Assembly (NCBI GenBank): GCA_949127685.1
Contig: CASBPW010000022.1
Coordinates: forward strand, 1-26,273
Length of the DNA stretch: 26,273 nt
Direction of reading: 5' to 3'
Origin: Candidatus Sivonenia alaskensis PMM_0068
GTDB taxonomy: Bacteria; Cyanobacteriota; Cyanobacteriia; Gloeobacterales; PMM-0068
In this document: in pieces, positions 1-7,326 of the stretch
Layout: each line of letters begins with the position of its first letter
Position numbering within the stretch: position 1 is the first letter of the stretch
Position numbers and translations under genes: made by a program
The notes under the pieces: model-generated
The model's input: only the letters and a program-made list of their open reading frames with translations
Told to the model about the DNA's origin: nothing
The model's database searches: none

Positions 1-1086
1 ATCGTAGACCTCCCTGGAACCATCATCTCCACAGCCACTAAAGAGCGATCTTTTCCGGTTGATCGCCTCGGGGTCAAACAAATTCGTTTTGGACAATTCC
101 AGAATCGCCCCCCGATAACGCGCATCGTCTTGGATATAGACCAAGAGGTGTCTGATTGGGAAACTGCCTATGATCCTGCTGTAAAAGGCGTACGCTTGGT
201 TCCCGCAGGCCAATTAGCCGTAATTCAAAAAAGAGCGGGTAATTTGCTCGCCGTTCGCTTAATCGGCAATCGTTTAATATTTGTTGGCGATGGTCTTTTA
301 CAGGCTAAGGCTGAATCCACCGGCAACGACTATAAGGTAACGTTCCCTGGAGTCGCTCTGCCTGCACAGCCCCTCAGCGGCCCTAAATTGACCAGTACAG
401 GGCCACTAGATCGTCTTAGGTTAATACAAGACCCCGGCAGCGAAGTCTCAGCTATTTTGGCTTTAGGGCCGGGCATTCAGGTGATCAAAACTGAATCCAA
501 GAAAAATCAGTTCATCATCCAGTTCAATAAGGGGCAAATTGGTCAGTCCACCGGAGAAGGACCCTTAGTAGTCATTGACCCAGGCCACGGAGGCACGGAT
601 CCAGGAGCCATGGCCGGAGGCCGTAATGAAAAGACGCTGAATTTCCAAGTATCCCGATATCTAGGGCAAATTCTGTCCCAAAAAGGATACCGGGTAGTAT
701 TTACGCGCGAGGATGATCGATTTATTCCGCTACAGGGCAGAGTAGATATAGCGGAGCAAGTCAACGCCAATATTTTTGTTAGTATTCACCATAATGCTAG
801 TGAGAATACTGCAACCGACGGCCTGCAAACTTACTATATAAGGGAAAATAGCCGTACGTTAGCCAAAATCGTCCACCGTAACCTCATTAGCAGAGCGGGC
901 CAGCCAGACCGTGGTCTACGGACTGCCCGTTTCTACGTAATCCGCAAAACCACGATGCCTGCTATCCTTGTGGAAATGGGCTACATGACCAACCCGGCCG
1001 AACTAGCTCTTGTCTCCCAGGCTCCTCACCAACGTCTCGCTGCAGAATCCATAGCCCGTGCTTTGGATGAATACTTCCGAAAGTAA
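1..1086 (+). CDS. amiC: AMIN-domain N-acetylmuramoyl-L-alanine amidase (5' truncated)
   Basis: Zinc amidase predicted to cut the amide bond between N-acetylmuramic acid and the stem peptide of peptidoglycan in the periplasm. The reading frame is open from base 1 and already reads as AMIN domain (IVDLPGT), so the true start and signal peptide lie upstream of the window; the first in-frame TTG, at 130, is not a credible start. The C-terminal amidase_3 domain runs from about 565 to the end. It shows VVIDPGHGGTDPGA (zinc His at 586), NEK (Glu at 628), VSIHHNAS (His at 787) and VEMGYMTN (catalytic Glu at 973). The AMIN plus amidase_3 layout is that of cyanobacterial AmiC, which acts in daughter-cell separation or septal wall processing. 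murI follows after a short gap on the same strand, a neighbourhood I recall from Synechocystis. The family call is secure; the AmiC name is by architecture. Confidence 0.9.
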   Translation: MVDLPGTIISTATKERSFPVDRLGVKQIRFGQFQNRPPITRIVLDIDQEVSDWETAYDPAVKGVRLVPAGQLAVIQKRAGNLLAVRLIGNRLIFVGDGLLQAKAESTGNDYKVTFPGVALPAQPLSGPKLTSTGPLDRLRLIQDPGSEVSAILALGPGIQVIKTESKKNQFIIQFNKGQIGQSTGEGPLVVIDPGHGGTDPGAMAGGRNEKTLNFQVSRYLGQILSQKGYRVVFTREDDRFIPLQGRVDIAEQVNANIFVSIHHNASENTATDGLQTYYIRENSRTLAKIVHRNLISRAGQPDRGLRTARFYVIRKTTMPAILVEMGYMTNPAELALVSQAPHQRLAAESIARALDEYFRK

Positions 1087-1102
1087 GAAAGGACTTGAGC
1101 CT

Positions 1103-1936
1103 GTGTTTGAACCTATTGGTATTTTTGATAGTGGTGTTGGGGGTTTAACCTTTTTAAACCAGCTCCAACGGTTGCTCCCCAAAGAGAATAAAACCTACTT
1201 TGGCGATACAGCTCGAGTCCCTTACGGGAACCGCTCCTCTGAAGAAATACAACAATTTATGCGGCAGACCATGACCTGGATGGAGCACCAAGAGGTCAAA
1301 TTGGTAGTTGCTGCCTGTAATACGAGCTGTGCTCTGGCCTTGGAAATAGTGCGCAAGGAATTTCAAACCCCAATTGTGGGACTAATCCTCCCCGGCGCCA
1401 AGGCAGCGGTCCAGCGAGGCCGCAGGATTGGGGTAATCGCTACCCAAGCCACCGTGCGCAGCCAAGCTTATACCAGCGCCATGAAAGAATTGGACCCTAC
1501 CGTAAAAGTTTTCGAAGTAGCCTGTCCAGAATTCGTTCCCCTGGTAGAGTCAGGGCAGGTTACCAGCCATCAAGCCAGAAAAATAGCGATCCACTATCTG
1601 CAGCCTCTACTCAACGAAAGAATTGATACCTTGGTCTATGGCTGTACGCATTACCCCCACCTCGAACCCATATTCAAAAGTTTTTTACCAGACTACATTA
1701 GCCTGGTAGATCCTTCCGTGGAAACAGCATTAGCAGTGAATCGGGAACTTCAACTTTTGGGTTTATTAAGTAACAGCATTAAACCAGGAAAAACTAACTT
1801 CTATGTGTCTGGCGATCCCGCTTCTTTCTCTCGTTTAGCTAAACGCTGGTCAAGCACTGCTACTGCCATAGAAACTGTCCAAATCGACCCTCAAGCAGTC
1901 CCCTCTCCTTTAGAAGAGTCTTCATCTACTAGCTAA
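1103..1936 (+). CDS. murI: Glutamate racemase
   Basis: Cofactor-independent racemase converting L-glutamate to D-glutamate for the peptidoglycan stem peptide, in the cytoplasm. I chose the GTG at 1103 because the product then begins directly with the conserved IGIFDSGVGGL block and an AAGAAAGGA ribosome-binding site lies just upstream. A start at 1058 would add 15 residues overlapping the amidase gene. The product is 277 aa, normal for the family. Visible motifs are GDTARVPYG, AACNTS with catalytic Cys72, and YGCTHYPHL with catalytic Cys181. The gene begins 16 bases after the amidase stop, so the two are probably co-transcribed. A GC-rich hairpin follows the stop codon. The function call is firm; the start is likely. 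Confidence 0.95.
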   Translation: MFEPIGIFDSGVGGLTFLNQLQRLLPKENKTYFGDTARVPYGNRSSEEIQQFMRQTMTWMEHQEVKLVVAACNTSCALALEIVRKEFQTPIVGLILPGAKAAVQRGRRIGVIATQATVRSQAYTSAMKELDPTVKVFEVACPEFVPLVESGQVTSHQARKIAIHYLQPLLNERIDTLVYGCTHYPHLEPIFKSFLPDYISLVDPSVETALAVNRELQLLGLLSNSIKPGKTNFYVSGDPASFSRLAKRWSSTATAIETVQIDPQAVPSPLEESSSTS

Positions 1937-1954
1937 GGCGCGATGTATCGCGCC
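1937..1954 (+). terminator. Hairpin directly after murI
   Basis: GGCGCGAT and ATCGCGCC form an 8-bp perfect stem around GT (or 7 bp around a 4-base loop), beginning at the base after the murI stop. No T run follows on either strand, so it is not a canonical intrinsic terminator. It may instead stabilise the 3' end or work with a factor. Confidence 0.45.
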
Positions 1955-1988
1955 TGTACAAGCCCTAGTTCTGTAACTTTTAAAAAAC

Positions 1989-2071
1989 TGGGCGAGGTCA
2001 GACTCGAACTGACATGGTATCTCTACCGCCACATTTTGAGTGTGGTGCGTCTACCATTTCGCCACTCGCCC
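1989..2071 (-). tRNA. tRNA-Leu (anticodon CAA)
   Basis: On the minus strand the 7-bp acceptor stem GGGCGAG/CTCGCCC (2065-2071 with 1990-1996) pairs perfectly. The D arm carries TGGTAGACGCA, typical of tRNA-Leu. The anticodon stem CCACA/TGTGG encloses the loop CTCAAAA, giving anticodon CAA. A long variable arm (class II) and a T arm with GTTCGAGTC follow. The discriminator base is A (1989), as required for leucine identity. The 3' CCA is not encoded and must be added after transcription. It lies downstream of ntcA on the same strand but has its own -10 box. Confidence 0.95.
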
Positions 2072-2083
2072 AAGAGCCTAACG

Positions 2084-2113
2084 ATTATACCCTAGGGTTT
2101 CCCCCTTCTTGAA
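2084..2113 (-). promoter_or_regulatory. Promoter of tRNA-Leu
   Basis: A perfect TATAAT -10 box on the minus strand (2084-2089) lies 12 bases upstream of the tRNA 5' end, implying a leader of only a few bases. A weak -35 (TTCAAG, 2108-2113) is 18 bases further upstream. It sits between the ntcA stop and the tRNA. Confidence 0.6.
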
Positions 2114-2121
2114 TAAGCAGA

Positions 2122-2793
2122 CTAGGTAAATCGCTGACCAAGTTGAACAGGATCGCGCACCGTGATCTTTTTCTTGTGAATGGAGATCAGATTTTTCTTC
2201 TTCAACTCACCGAGCAAGCGAGTAATCGTGACCCGTGTAGAGCCAATGGCTTCCGCAATCGCTTGGTGAGAAAGCCTGAGGTCAATGGTGATCCCCTCGC
2301 GTCCAGGAACCCCAAAATCCCGACAAAGGATCAAGATGAAGCTCTCTAAACGAGAACCCATATCTCGGTGAGCCAAGGTTTCAATCATCATCTCTGTTTG
2401 CAGAATACGGGAAGCCAATCCCTTGAGCAGAATGGAAGAAAGCTCTGCATCATTACGAAGGGCCTTCTCGACTTGGTCAATATTGGCAGCCAACAATTCA
2501 ACCGGAGTAATAGCTACGGCATGGTAAAAACGGTCCGATCGATGCCCTGTAATGATGGAGAGAACCCCAAAGACACTGTTCTCTCTGAGCAAAGAAACCG
2601 TAATTTCTTCGCCATTATCAAACACTCTAGAAAGCTTCACCGCTCCCTTGACTAAGAAATAGACCCGCTCTGCAGGATCCCCAGGGAAGAAGATGGTCTT
2701 TCCTCGGTCGTAATGTTCCACAACGGGTGGAGCTTGTCCGCTTTCAAGCTTTTGAAATAGGACACCTAATCGATGATCAGTGGTTAGGACCAA
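2122..2793 (-). CDS. ntcA: Global nitrogen regulator NtcA (CRP/FNR family)
   Basis: DNA-binding regulator that senses 2-oxoglutarate (with PipX as coactivator in cyanobacteria) and activates nitrogen-assimilation genes. The 223-aa product matches NtcA almost throughout. The cyclic-nucleotide-binding-like effector domain spans residues 1-120 (KTIFFPGDPAERVYFLVKG, ENSVFGVLS, SDRFYHAVA). The dimerisation helix (SRILQTEMMIETLAHRDMG) occupies roughly 128-146. The winged helix-turn-helix is at 174-196 (LSHQAIAEAIGSTRVTITRL). The start is TTG (2793); there is no in-frame ATG nearby, and the N-terminus length agrees with known NtcA. A perfect GTA-N8-TAC site lies upstream at 2847-2860, indicating autoregulation. 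Confidence 0.97.
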   Translation of the reverse strand: MVLTTDHRLGVLFQKLESGQAPPVVEHYDRGKTIFFPGDPAERVYFLVKGAVKLSRVFDNGEEITVSLLRENSVFGVLSIITGHRSDRFYHAVAITPVELLAANIDQVEKALRNDAELSSILLKGLASRILQTEMMIETLAHRDMGSRLESFILILCRDFGVPGREGITIDLRLSHQAIAEAIGSTRVTITRLLGELKKKNLISIHKKKITVRDPVQLGQRFT

Positions 2794-2819
2794 TAGTTCG
2801 CCCCGAACTTTTTAATTTA

Positions 2820-2825
2820 TTAATA
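2820..2825 (-). promoter_or_regulatory. -10 box of the NtcA-activated ntcA promoter
   Basis: TATTAA on the minus strand, separated by 21 bases from the NtcA box at 2847-2860. In class II NtcA-activated promoters the box is centred near -41.5 and the -10 element follows by about 22 bases, so the spacing fits. The implied transcript start is near 2813, leaving a leader of about 20 bases before the TTG start. Confidence 0.5.
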
Positions 2826-2846
2826 CGCTCCGTTGGCATTAATTAT

Positions 2847-2860
2847 GTATTTTTTAATAC
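2847..2860 (-). promoter_or_regulatory. NtcA-binding site (GTA-N8-TAC)
   Basis: GTATTAAAAAATAC on the minus strand is a perfect match to the NtcA palindrome GTA-N8-TAC, with the usual AT-rich interior. It lies 54 bases upstream of the ntcA start codon and at the correct distance from a -10-like element. Autoactivation of ntcA is known in several cyanobacteria. Confidence 0.75.
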
Positions 2861-2957
2861 AGAATCACAGAGTTTTTGAAAATAAGGGGCTCGATGCGTT
2901 TACTGGGCCAGTCTTCAACCCCATAGGGAATAAGGTTTTGATACCTGAATATTGCTC

Positions 2958-3758
2958 TTATGGCAATTCCCAGGAGGTTTGGAGGGTTTGGTAGGTCGTT
3001 TTCGGAAGTTGGATGAGTAGTGGTTGAGCTTTTGGATCGAGCCACAACAGAACTTTCTCTAAATCTTTCTGAGCCATCGCCGTGCATCCCACGGTGGGAC
3101 TGGTCTCCCCTCGCCAGACATGCAGAAAAATACAACTGCCTTTTCCTGGAGTTGCTGGCTGCTTGTTGTGCTCTACATCCAACACCCAGGTATAGAGGAC
3201 ATCTGAACGGCGCATGACTTCTGCCGAGTCCCACAGTTTGGGTTTTTCAGGCAAAATCTGGTTGTAGAAACTGGATTTTGGATCATCTACACAGCGCAAG
3301 TCTTGGGCACTTACTTGATAAGGCCATTTCATCCGGGATAGAGGGCTCGCAGCATAACCATAGGCTGACCCTAGTTTGAATATTCCTGCCGGAGATTTGC
3401 CATCACCTTCTTGCTTAATCGGCTCTGTGTCCTCAGGAGTGCCTAGGGATGCGTTGGGCACTCCTGCCCCCCAACCGAGTCCCCCTTTACCCAAGACTAC
3501 GACTATAGGCCTACCTACAGGCTTCCACAAGCTTTTTCCTTTTGGTCTACCTAGTTCAGTCATCTTGGTATAACGCTGCAAGGTGGCCTGAGTGCTATCC
3601 CAAGTTTCGGCCTGAACCACGAGGGCTTGACGGCTTTGGGGTGGAATGGGGGAAGCATGGCCCCCCCCATGGGTTAGCAAGATAGCCACCGTTCCCACCA
3701 GAAGAGTCTTGAGAGTCTTCAACACAGAGCCCATTATTTTTGTCATGGTTAGTCGCAT
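2958..3758 (-). CDS. Exported L,D-transpeptidase-like (YkuD-superfamily) protein
   Basis: Predicted periplasmic protein of the YkuD/ErfK fold, which cross-links or trims peptidoglycan through a cysteine nucleophile. Residues 1-36 form a signal peptide (basic start, hydrophobic stretch about 17-28, cleavage near HASP). The catalytic domain runs from about 83 to 255. It includes KSPAGIFKLGSAYGY (121-135) and the active-site region with His213 (FLHVW) and Cys225 (TVGCTAM). The motif lacks the SHGC form of classical L,D-transpeptidases and resembles the COG3786 branch, so the exact reaction is uncertain. The start at 3758 is the most upstream ATG; ATGs at 3746 and 3734 are also possible. It lies upstream of ntcA on the same strand and is divergent from the methyltransferase gene. 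Confidence 0.8.
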   Translation of the reverse strand: MRLTMTKIMGSVLKTLKTLLVGTVAILLTHGGGHASPIPPQSRQALVVQAETWDSTQATLQRYTKMTELGRPKGKSLWKPVGRPIVVVLGKGGLGWGAGVPNASLGTPEDTEPIKQEGDGKSPAGIFKLGSAYGYAASPLSRMKWPYQVSAQDLRCVDDPKSSFYNQILPEKPKLWDSAEVMRRSDVLYTWVLDVEHNKQPATPGKGSCIFLHVWRGETSPTVGCTAMAQKDLEKVLLWLDPKAQPLLIQLPKTTYQTLQTSWELP

Positions 3759-3809
3759 GAGGTCGCTCTAGTTTGTAGCATATAGAGAAGAACTTCAAAC
3801 AGATAAATA

Positions 3810-4484
3810 ATGGCAGATGACAACTCAAGAGCGGGTCTAGGCTATGCTACTCCCGCCATAAAAACCTATCTCGAGAGGCTATTCAGTCCTCATGATGCAG
3901 CCTTAGAAGATGCCGTCCATCAGCTCGATGTAATGGGGATGCCGCGCATCCAAATTGCCCCTATAGAAGGAAAAATTTTACAGGTCTTACTGTCCATGAT
4001 TGGAGCGCAAAAAGTAGTGGAGTTTGGCACGCTCTCTGGTTATTCTGCTCTGTGGATGCTTAAGGCTTTGGGTAAAACAGGTCATCTATGGACCTGTGAG
4101 TACAGTCCAAAACATGCCAAAGTCGCCCAAGCTGTTTTTGAGCGAGCCGGACTGGATCAACAAGTCACCGTGCTAGAAGGCCCTGCTCTGCGCTCTCTCG
4201 AAAACCTGTCAACCGAAGCGCCTTTTGATGCCGTGTTTATTGACGCCGACAAAAAAAACTATATTTACTATGCTCGCTGGGCCTTTGAACATTTGCGCTC
4301 AGGCGGTTTAATTATCGGAGACAACACCTATCTATTCGGCTATCTGAAGGGCCGAGCCCCAGATGAAAACTGGGATCAAGAATCCATAGAAGGGATGACT
4401 CAGTTTCATGAATTCCTGGCTGAGCATTGTTTGGCCGTGTGCTTGCCTACTCCTGATGGGCTGAGTGTAGGCATAAAGCCTTAA
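3810..4484 (+). CDS. SAM-dependent O-methyltransferase (caffeoyl-CoA OMT-like, COG4122)
   Basis: Class I methyltransferase of the Methyltransf_3/24 family, 224 aa, matching the usual cation-dependent O-methyltransferase length. The SAM-binding motif I is VVEFGTLSGYSALWM (about residues 69-83). The acidic strand end CEYSPKHA follows. The metal/substrate motif is FIDADKKNYIYY (Asp145, Asp147), with a further GGLIIGDNTYLFG segment whose Asp-Asn usually completes metal binding. Cyanobacterial relatives methylate catechol-type small molecules, but the substrate here cannot be read from sequence. It is divergent from the L,D-transpeptidase-like gene with about 50 bases between them. Confidence 0.88.
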   Translation: MADDNSRAGLGYATPAIKTYLERLFSPHDAALEDAVHQLDVMGMPRIQIAPIEGKILQVLLSMIGAQKVVEFGTLSGYSALWMLKALGKTGHLWTCEYSPKHAKVAQAVFERAGLDQQVTVLEGPALRSLENLSTEAPFDAVFIDADKKNYIYYARWAFEHLRSGGLIIGDNTYLFGYLKGRAPDENWDQESIEGMTQFHEFLAEHCLAVCLPTPDGLSVGIKP

Positions 4485-4625
4485 TGCCGAGACCAAAGCC
4501 TTCCTGTTCTCTATTTTGTGCCTATTTGCTAATAATTCATATATACAGGCGGGATATATCGATCCTCTCATAGAATTGACCGATGCATAAACTGAAATCC
4601 ATGTAAAGCATTTATTTACAAAAGT

Positions 4626-4653
4626 TTGCAATTCTTTAAAAACTTGTTACATT
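4626..4653 (+). promoter_or_regulatory. Candidate promoter of the rhodanese-fold gene
   Basis: TTGCAA (4626-4631) and TACATT (4648-4653) are separated by 16 bases and lie 29 bases before the ATG at 4683. This is a reasonable housekeeping-sigma match in an otherwise gene-free 198-base stretch. Confidence 0.45.
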
Positions 4654-4682
4654 GTGAGTATCCCCAACTCCTGAGAAGTTCC

Positions 4683-5051
4683 ATGAAAAAGTTTCTAGGC
4701 TTGTTTCCCGTACCTCCTGCCTTGCAAGACCAGTCTCATGTTTCTGACCTGAAGGCCCGCTTAGACTGGGGTGAACCTGCGCTTACCATTGTTGATGTTC
4801 GCAGTTGGATTGTGTTTGATCAGGGTCGGATTCAGGGTGCCGTTTCTATTCCTGAACCTGGTTTGGTAGAGTATGCACTCGCCAACCTTGAGCCTATCCG
4901 TGACTTATACATTTATGGAGAGACAGATAAAGAGACCTTCGCTGCTGCGGCTAAACTCCGTGCGGCTGGCTTCCAACATGTTTCTGTACTAGAGGGTGGC
5001 TTCGAAGCATGGAAAGCCGCTAAATACCCAATCGAGGCTGTCGCAGCTTAA
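4683..5051 (+). CDS. Rhodanese-fold protein lacking the catalytic cysteine
   Basis: Single rhodanese domain, 122 aa. The ATG at 4683 is preferred over an in-frame TTG at 4626, which overlaps the promoter-like sequence and adds residues not expected for the fold. Structural motifs are present: VDVRS (37-41), GRIQGAVSIP (48-57) and LEGGFEAWKAAKYPI (103-117). The active-site loop, where rhodaneses carry Cys followed by a basic or glycine-rich loop, reads YIYGETDKET (76-85) and has no Cys. It therefore should not transfer sulfur by the usual persulfide route. Cyanobacteria have a family of such inactive rhodanese-like proteins; its role is unknown to me. Confidence 0.85.
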   Translation: MKKFLGLFPVPPALQDQSHVSDLKARLDWGEPALTIVDVRSWIVFDQGRIQGAVSIPEPGLVEYALANLEPIRDLYIYGETDKETFAAAAKLRAAGFQHVSVLEGGFEAWKAAKYPIEAVAA

Positions 5052-5072
5052 CCTTGAATTAGTAGACGCAAA

Positions 5073-5096
5073 AAGGCCCCCGAATTCGGGGGCCTT
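5073..5096 (-). terminator. Terminator of psaAB (possibly bidirectional)
   Basis: A perfect 24-base palindrome (AAGGCCCCC, GAATTC, GGGGGCCTT). On the minus strand it is followed by a run of T (CTTTTTGCG), the form of an intrinsic terminator for the psaA-psaB transcript. It lies between the convergent rhodanese-fold gene and psaB, so it probably stops both, but only the minus side has the T run. Confidence 0.9.
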
Positions 5097-5130
5097 AACC
5101 TGGCTCTTAGCTCATTGCTAAACTGATTTG

Positions 5131-7311
5131 CTATCCACTCGATAACCCTGCCGTTGAGGCAATGACAAAGGCCGCATAAGTAAGGACATACCCCACTGTG
5201 AAGTGAGCTAGACCAATCAAACGACCTTGGACAATGGACATCGCCACAGGCTTATCTTTCCAACGGACCAACTTAGCCAAAGGTGTGCGTTCATGAGCCC
5301 ATACCAGGGTCTCAATCAGCTCCTGCCAGTAACCACGCCAAGCGATCAGGAACATGAAACCTGTTGCCCACACCAGGTGACCAAACAAGAACATCCAAGA
5401 CCACACAGACAGGTTATTAGTACCCGTACCAGGGGCATAGCCGTTGATCAGGGTATTTGAGTAGGCCCACAAATAATTGTTAAGCCAACCCATAATCGTC
5501 ACAGACTTTTCATTGAAGACCGACTCCGTACCGGTCCAGATCGACAGATGCTTCCAATGCCAGTAGAAGGTAACCCAACCAATGGTATTGAGCATCCAGA
5601 ACATAGCCAAGTAGAAGCTATCCCAAGCAGAGATGTCGCAAGTACCACCACGGCCAGGACCATCGCAAGGGAAGGCAAAGCCGAAGTCTTTCTTGTCGGG
5701 CATCAACTTGGAACCACGAGCATCCAACGCCCCTTTGACGCCAATCAGAACAGTGGTGTGAATCCCTAGAGCAATCGCATGATGGACCAGGAAGTCACCA
5801 GGACCGATGTTCAAGAAGGGATTGGCATCCCCTACCGAATTCACCGTCTGAGTCCAACCATTCACAAAGGCACCTGGAGCTGTGGCAGCAAGGCCGCCAA
5901 AGATAGCAGGAATACCAGCAATAATCTTCCCAGACTGGGCCTGAACGAACTGTGCGAACACAGGCTCAATCAGGATTTGGTCTTCAGGACGACCGAAGGC
6001 TTGCATGACATCGTTGTGTACATACAAACCAAGGGTATGGAACCCGAGGAACAGAGAGACCCAAGACAGGTGAGAGATAATCGCTTCTTTGTGCTCCAGA
6101 ACCCGAGCCAGAACGTTGTCCTTGTTCGCCTCAGGGTCGTAATCCCGTATGAAGAAGATAGCACCGTGCGCGAAAGCCCCTACCATCAGGAATCCAGCAA
6201 TGTACTGGTGATGGGTATAGAGCGCTGCCATGGTGGTATGGTCTTCATGCATATAGAAGTACGGCGGGAGCGCATACATCTGCTGTGCTACCAGAGAAGT
6301 CACCGTTCCTAAGGACGCCAAGGCCAAACCCAACTGGAAATGCAGTGAGTTGTTCACGGTGTCATAGAGATTGCGGTGGCCTGCACCCAAGCGACCACTA
6401 GGGGGAGTATGGGCATCCAAGATTTCTCGGATGCTGTGTCCAATTCCCCAGTTGGTCTTGTACATATGGCCCGCAATGATGAAGATCACGGCAATGGCCA
6501 AATGGTGGTGGGCAATATCCGATAGCCACAATGAGTTGGTAGCCGGATTCAATCCCCCGTAAAAGGTCAGAATCGGCCAACCAGTACCATCAGTAGCAGG
6601 TTGGGCATATACCCCCCAGTTCCCTGTAAAGAAGGGCAAAAGCCCTGCTGGGTGGGGAGCAAACCGAGCTTGGGTGAAGTTGGACCAGTTGACGTCCACA
6701 CCGTTCAAACGGGGGATCGCCACGTGGACCAGGTGTCCTGTCCAAGCCAGGGAAGAAACCCCAAACAGTGCAGACAAGTGATGGTTCAAACGAGATTCAG
6801 CGTTCTTGAACCAGGCCAAAGAAGGACGGAAACGAGGTTGTAGGTGCAGCCAGCCTGCAGCGAGGAACAGAGTAGCCAGCACAATCAAGAAAATTGCGCC
6901 CTCGAAAAGCTCCGAGTTATAGCGCATGCCGATGGTGTACCAGAAGTAATAGAGACCGGAGTACATAAAGTTCACCGGACCGGCTGCTCCTTCTGGGGTG
7001 AAAGCTTTCATCGCTCCCGGGCCGAAATGGGGGTCCCAAATCGCGTGAGCAATTGGCTTCACCTTCGTGGGGTCTAAAATCCACTGTTCAAAGTTACCCT
7101 GCCAGGCCACATGGAATAGGTTGCCCGAAGTCCAGAGAAAGATGATGGCGATGTGACCGAAGTGAGAAGCGAAGATCTTTTGATACAACACTTCTTCAGT
7201 CATGCCATCGTGGCTTTCAAAGTCATGGGCCGTAGCTATCCCATACCAGATCCGACGAGTAGTCGGATCATTGGCGAGATCCTGGCTGAATTTCGGAAAA
7301 CGAGTTGCCAT
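5131..7311 (-). CDS. psaB: Photosystem I P700 apoprotein A2
   Basis: Core subunit of photosystem I, an integral membrane protein with 11 helices. With PsaA it binds P700, the antenna chlorophylls, phylloquinone and half of the FX iron-sulfur cluster. The 726-aa product has the classical start MATRFPKFSQDLANDPTTRR. The FX loop FPCDGPGRGGTC carries Cys549 and Cys558. The luminal plastocyanin/cytochrome c6 docking region (NNYLWAYSNTLINGY) keeps its Trp, and the C-terminus reads TYAAFVIASTAGLSSG. It is slightly shorter than usual (733-741 aa), mainly because of a compact loop at about 200-250. A strong AAGGAGAT ribosome-binding site precedes the ATG. psaA ends 15 bases upstream, so the two form the usual dicistron. 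Confidence 0.98.
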   Translation of the reverse strand: MATRFPKFSQDLANDPTTRRIWYGIATAHDFESHDGMTEEVLYQKIFASHFGHIAIIFLWTSGNLFHVAWQGNFEQWILDPTKVKPIAHAIWDPHFGPGAMKAFTPEGAAGPVNFMYSGLYYFWYTIGMRYNSELFEGAIFLIVLATLFLAAGWLHLQPRFRPSLAWFKNAESRLNHHLSALFGVSSLAWTGHLVHVAIPRLNGVDVNWSNFTQARFAPHPAGLLPFFTGNWGVYAQPATDGTGWPILTFYGGLNPATNSLWLSDIAHHHLAIAVIFIIAGHMYKTNWGIGHSIREILDAHTPPSGRLGAGHRNLYDTVNNSLHFQLGLALASLGTVTSLVAQQMYALPPYFYMHEDHTTMAALYTHHQYIAGFLMVGAFAHGAIFFIRDYDPEANKDNVLARVLEHKEAIISHLSWVSLFLGFHTLGLYVHNDVMQAFGRPEDQILIEPVFAQFVQAQSGKIIAGIPAIFGGLAATAPGAFVNGWTQTVNSVGDANPFLNIGPGDFLVHHAIALGIHTTVLIGVKGALDARGSKLMPDKKDFGFAFPCDGPGRGGTCDISAWDSFYLAMFWMLNTIGWVTFYWHWKHLSIWTGTESVFNEKSVTIMGWLNNYLWAYSNTLINGYAPGTGTNNLSVWSWMFLFGHLVWATGFMFLIAWRGYWQELIETLVWAHERTPLAKLVRWKDKPVAMSIVQGRLIGLAHFTVGYVLTYAAFVIASTAGLSSG

Positions 7312-7326
7312 TGATTGCTATCTCCT

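Noticed and set aside
2854..3234. A 126-codon minus-strand frame overlapping the L,D-transpeptidase-like gene
   Set aside because: It is out of frame with a protein carrying a signal peptide and catalytic motif, and its own sequence has no family resemblance.
4332..4631. A 99-codon minus-strand frame spanning the end of the methyltransferase gene and the gap after it
   Set aside because: It is half antisense to a conserved gene, has no start signal or known motif, and runs through the promoter-like region of the next gene.
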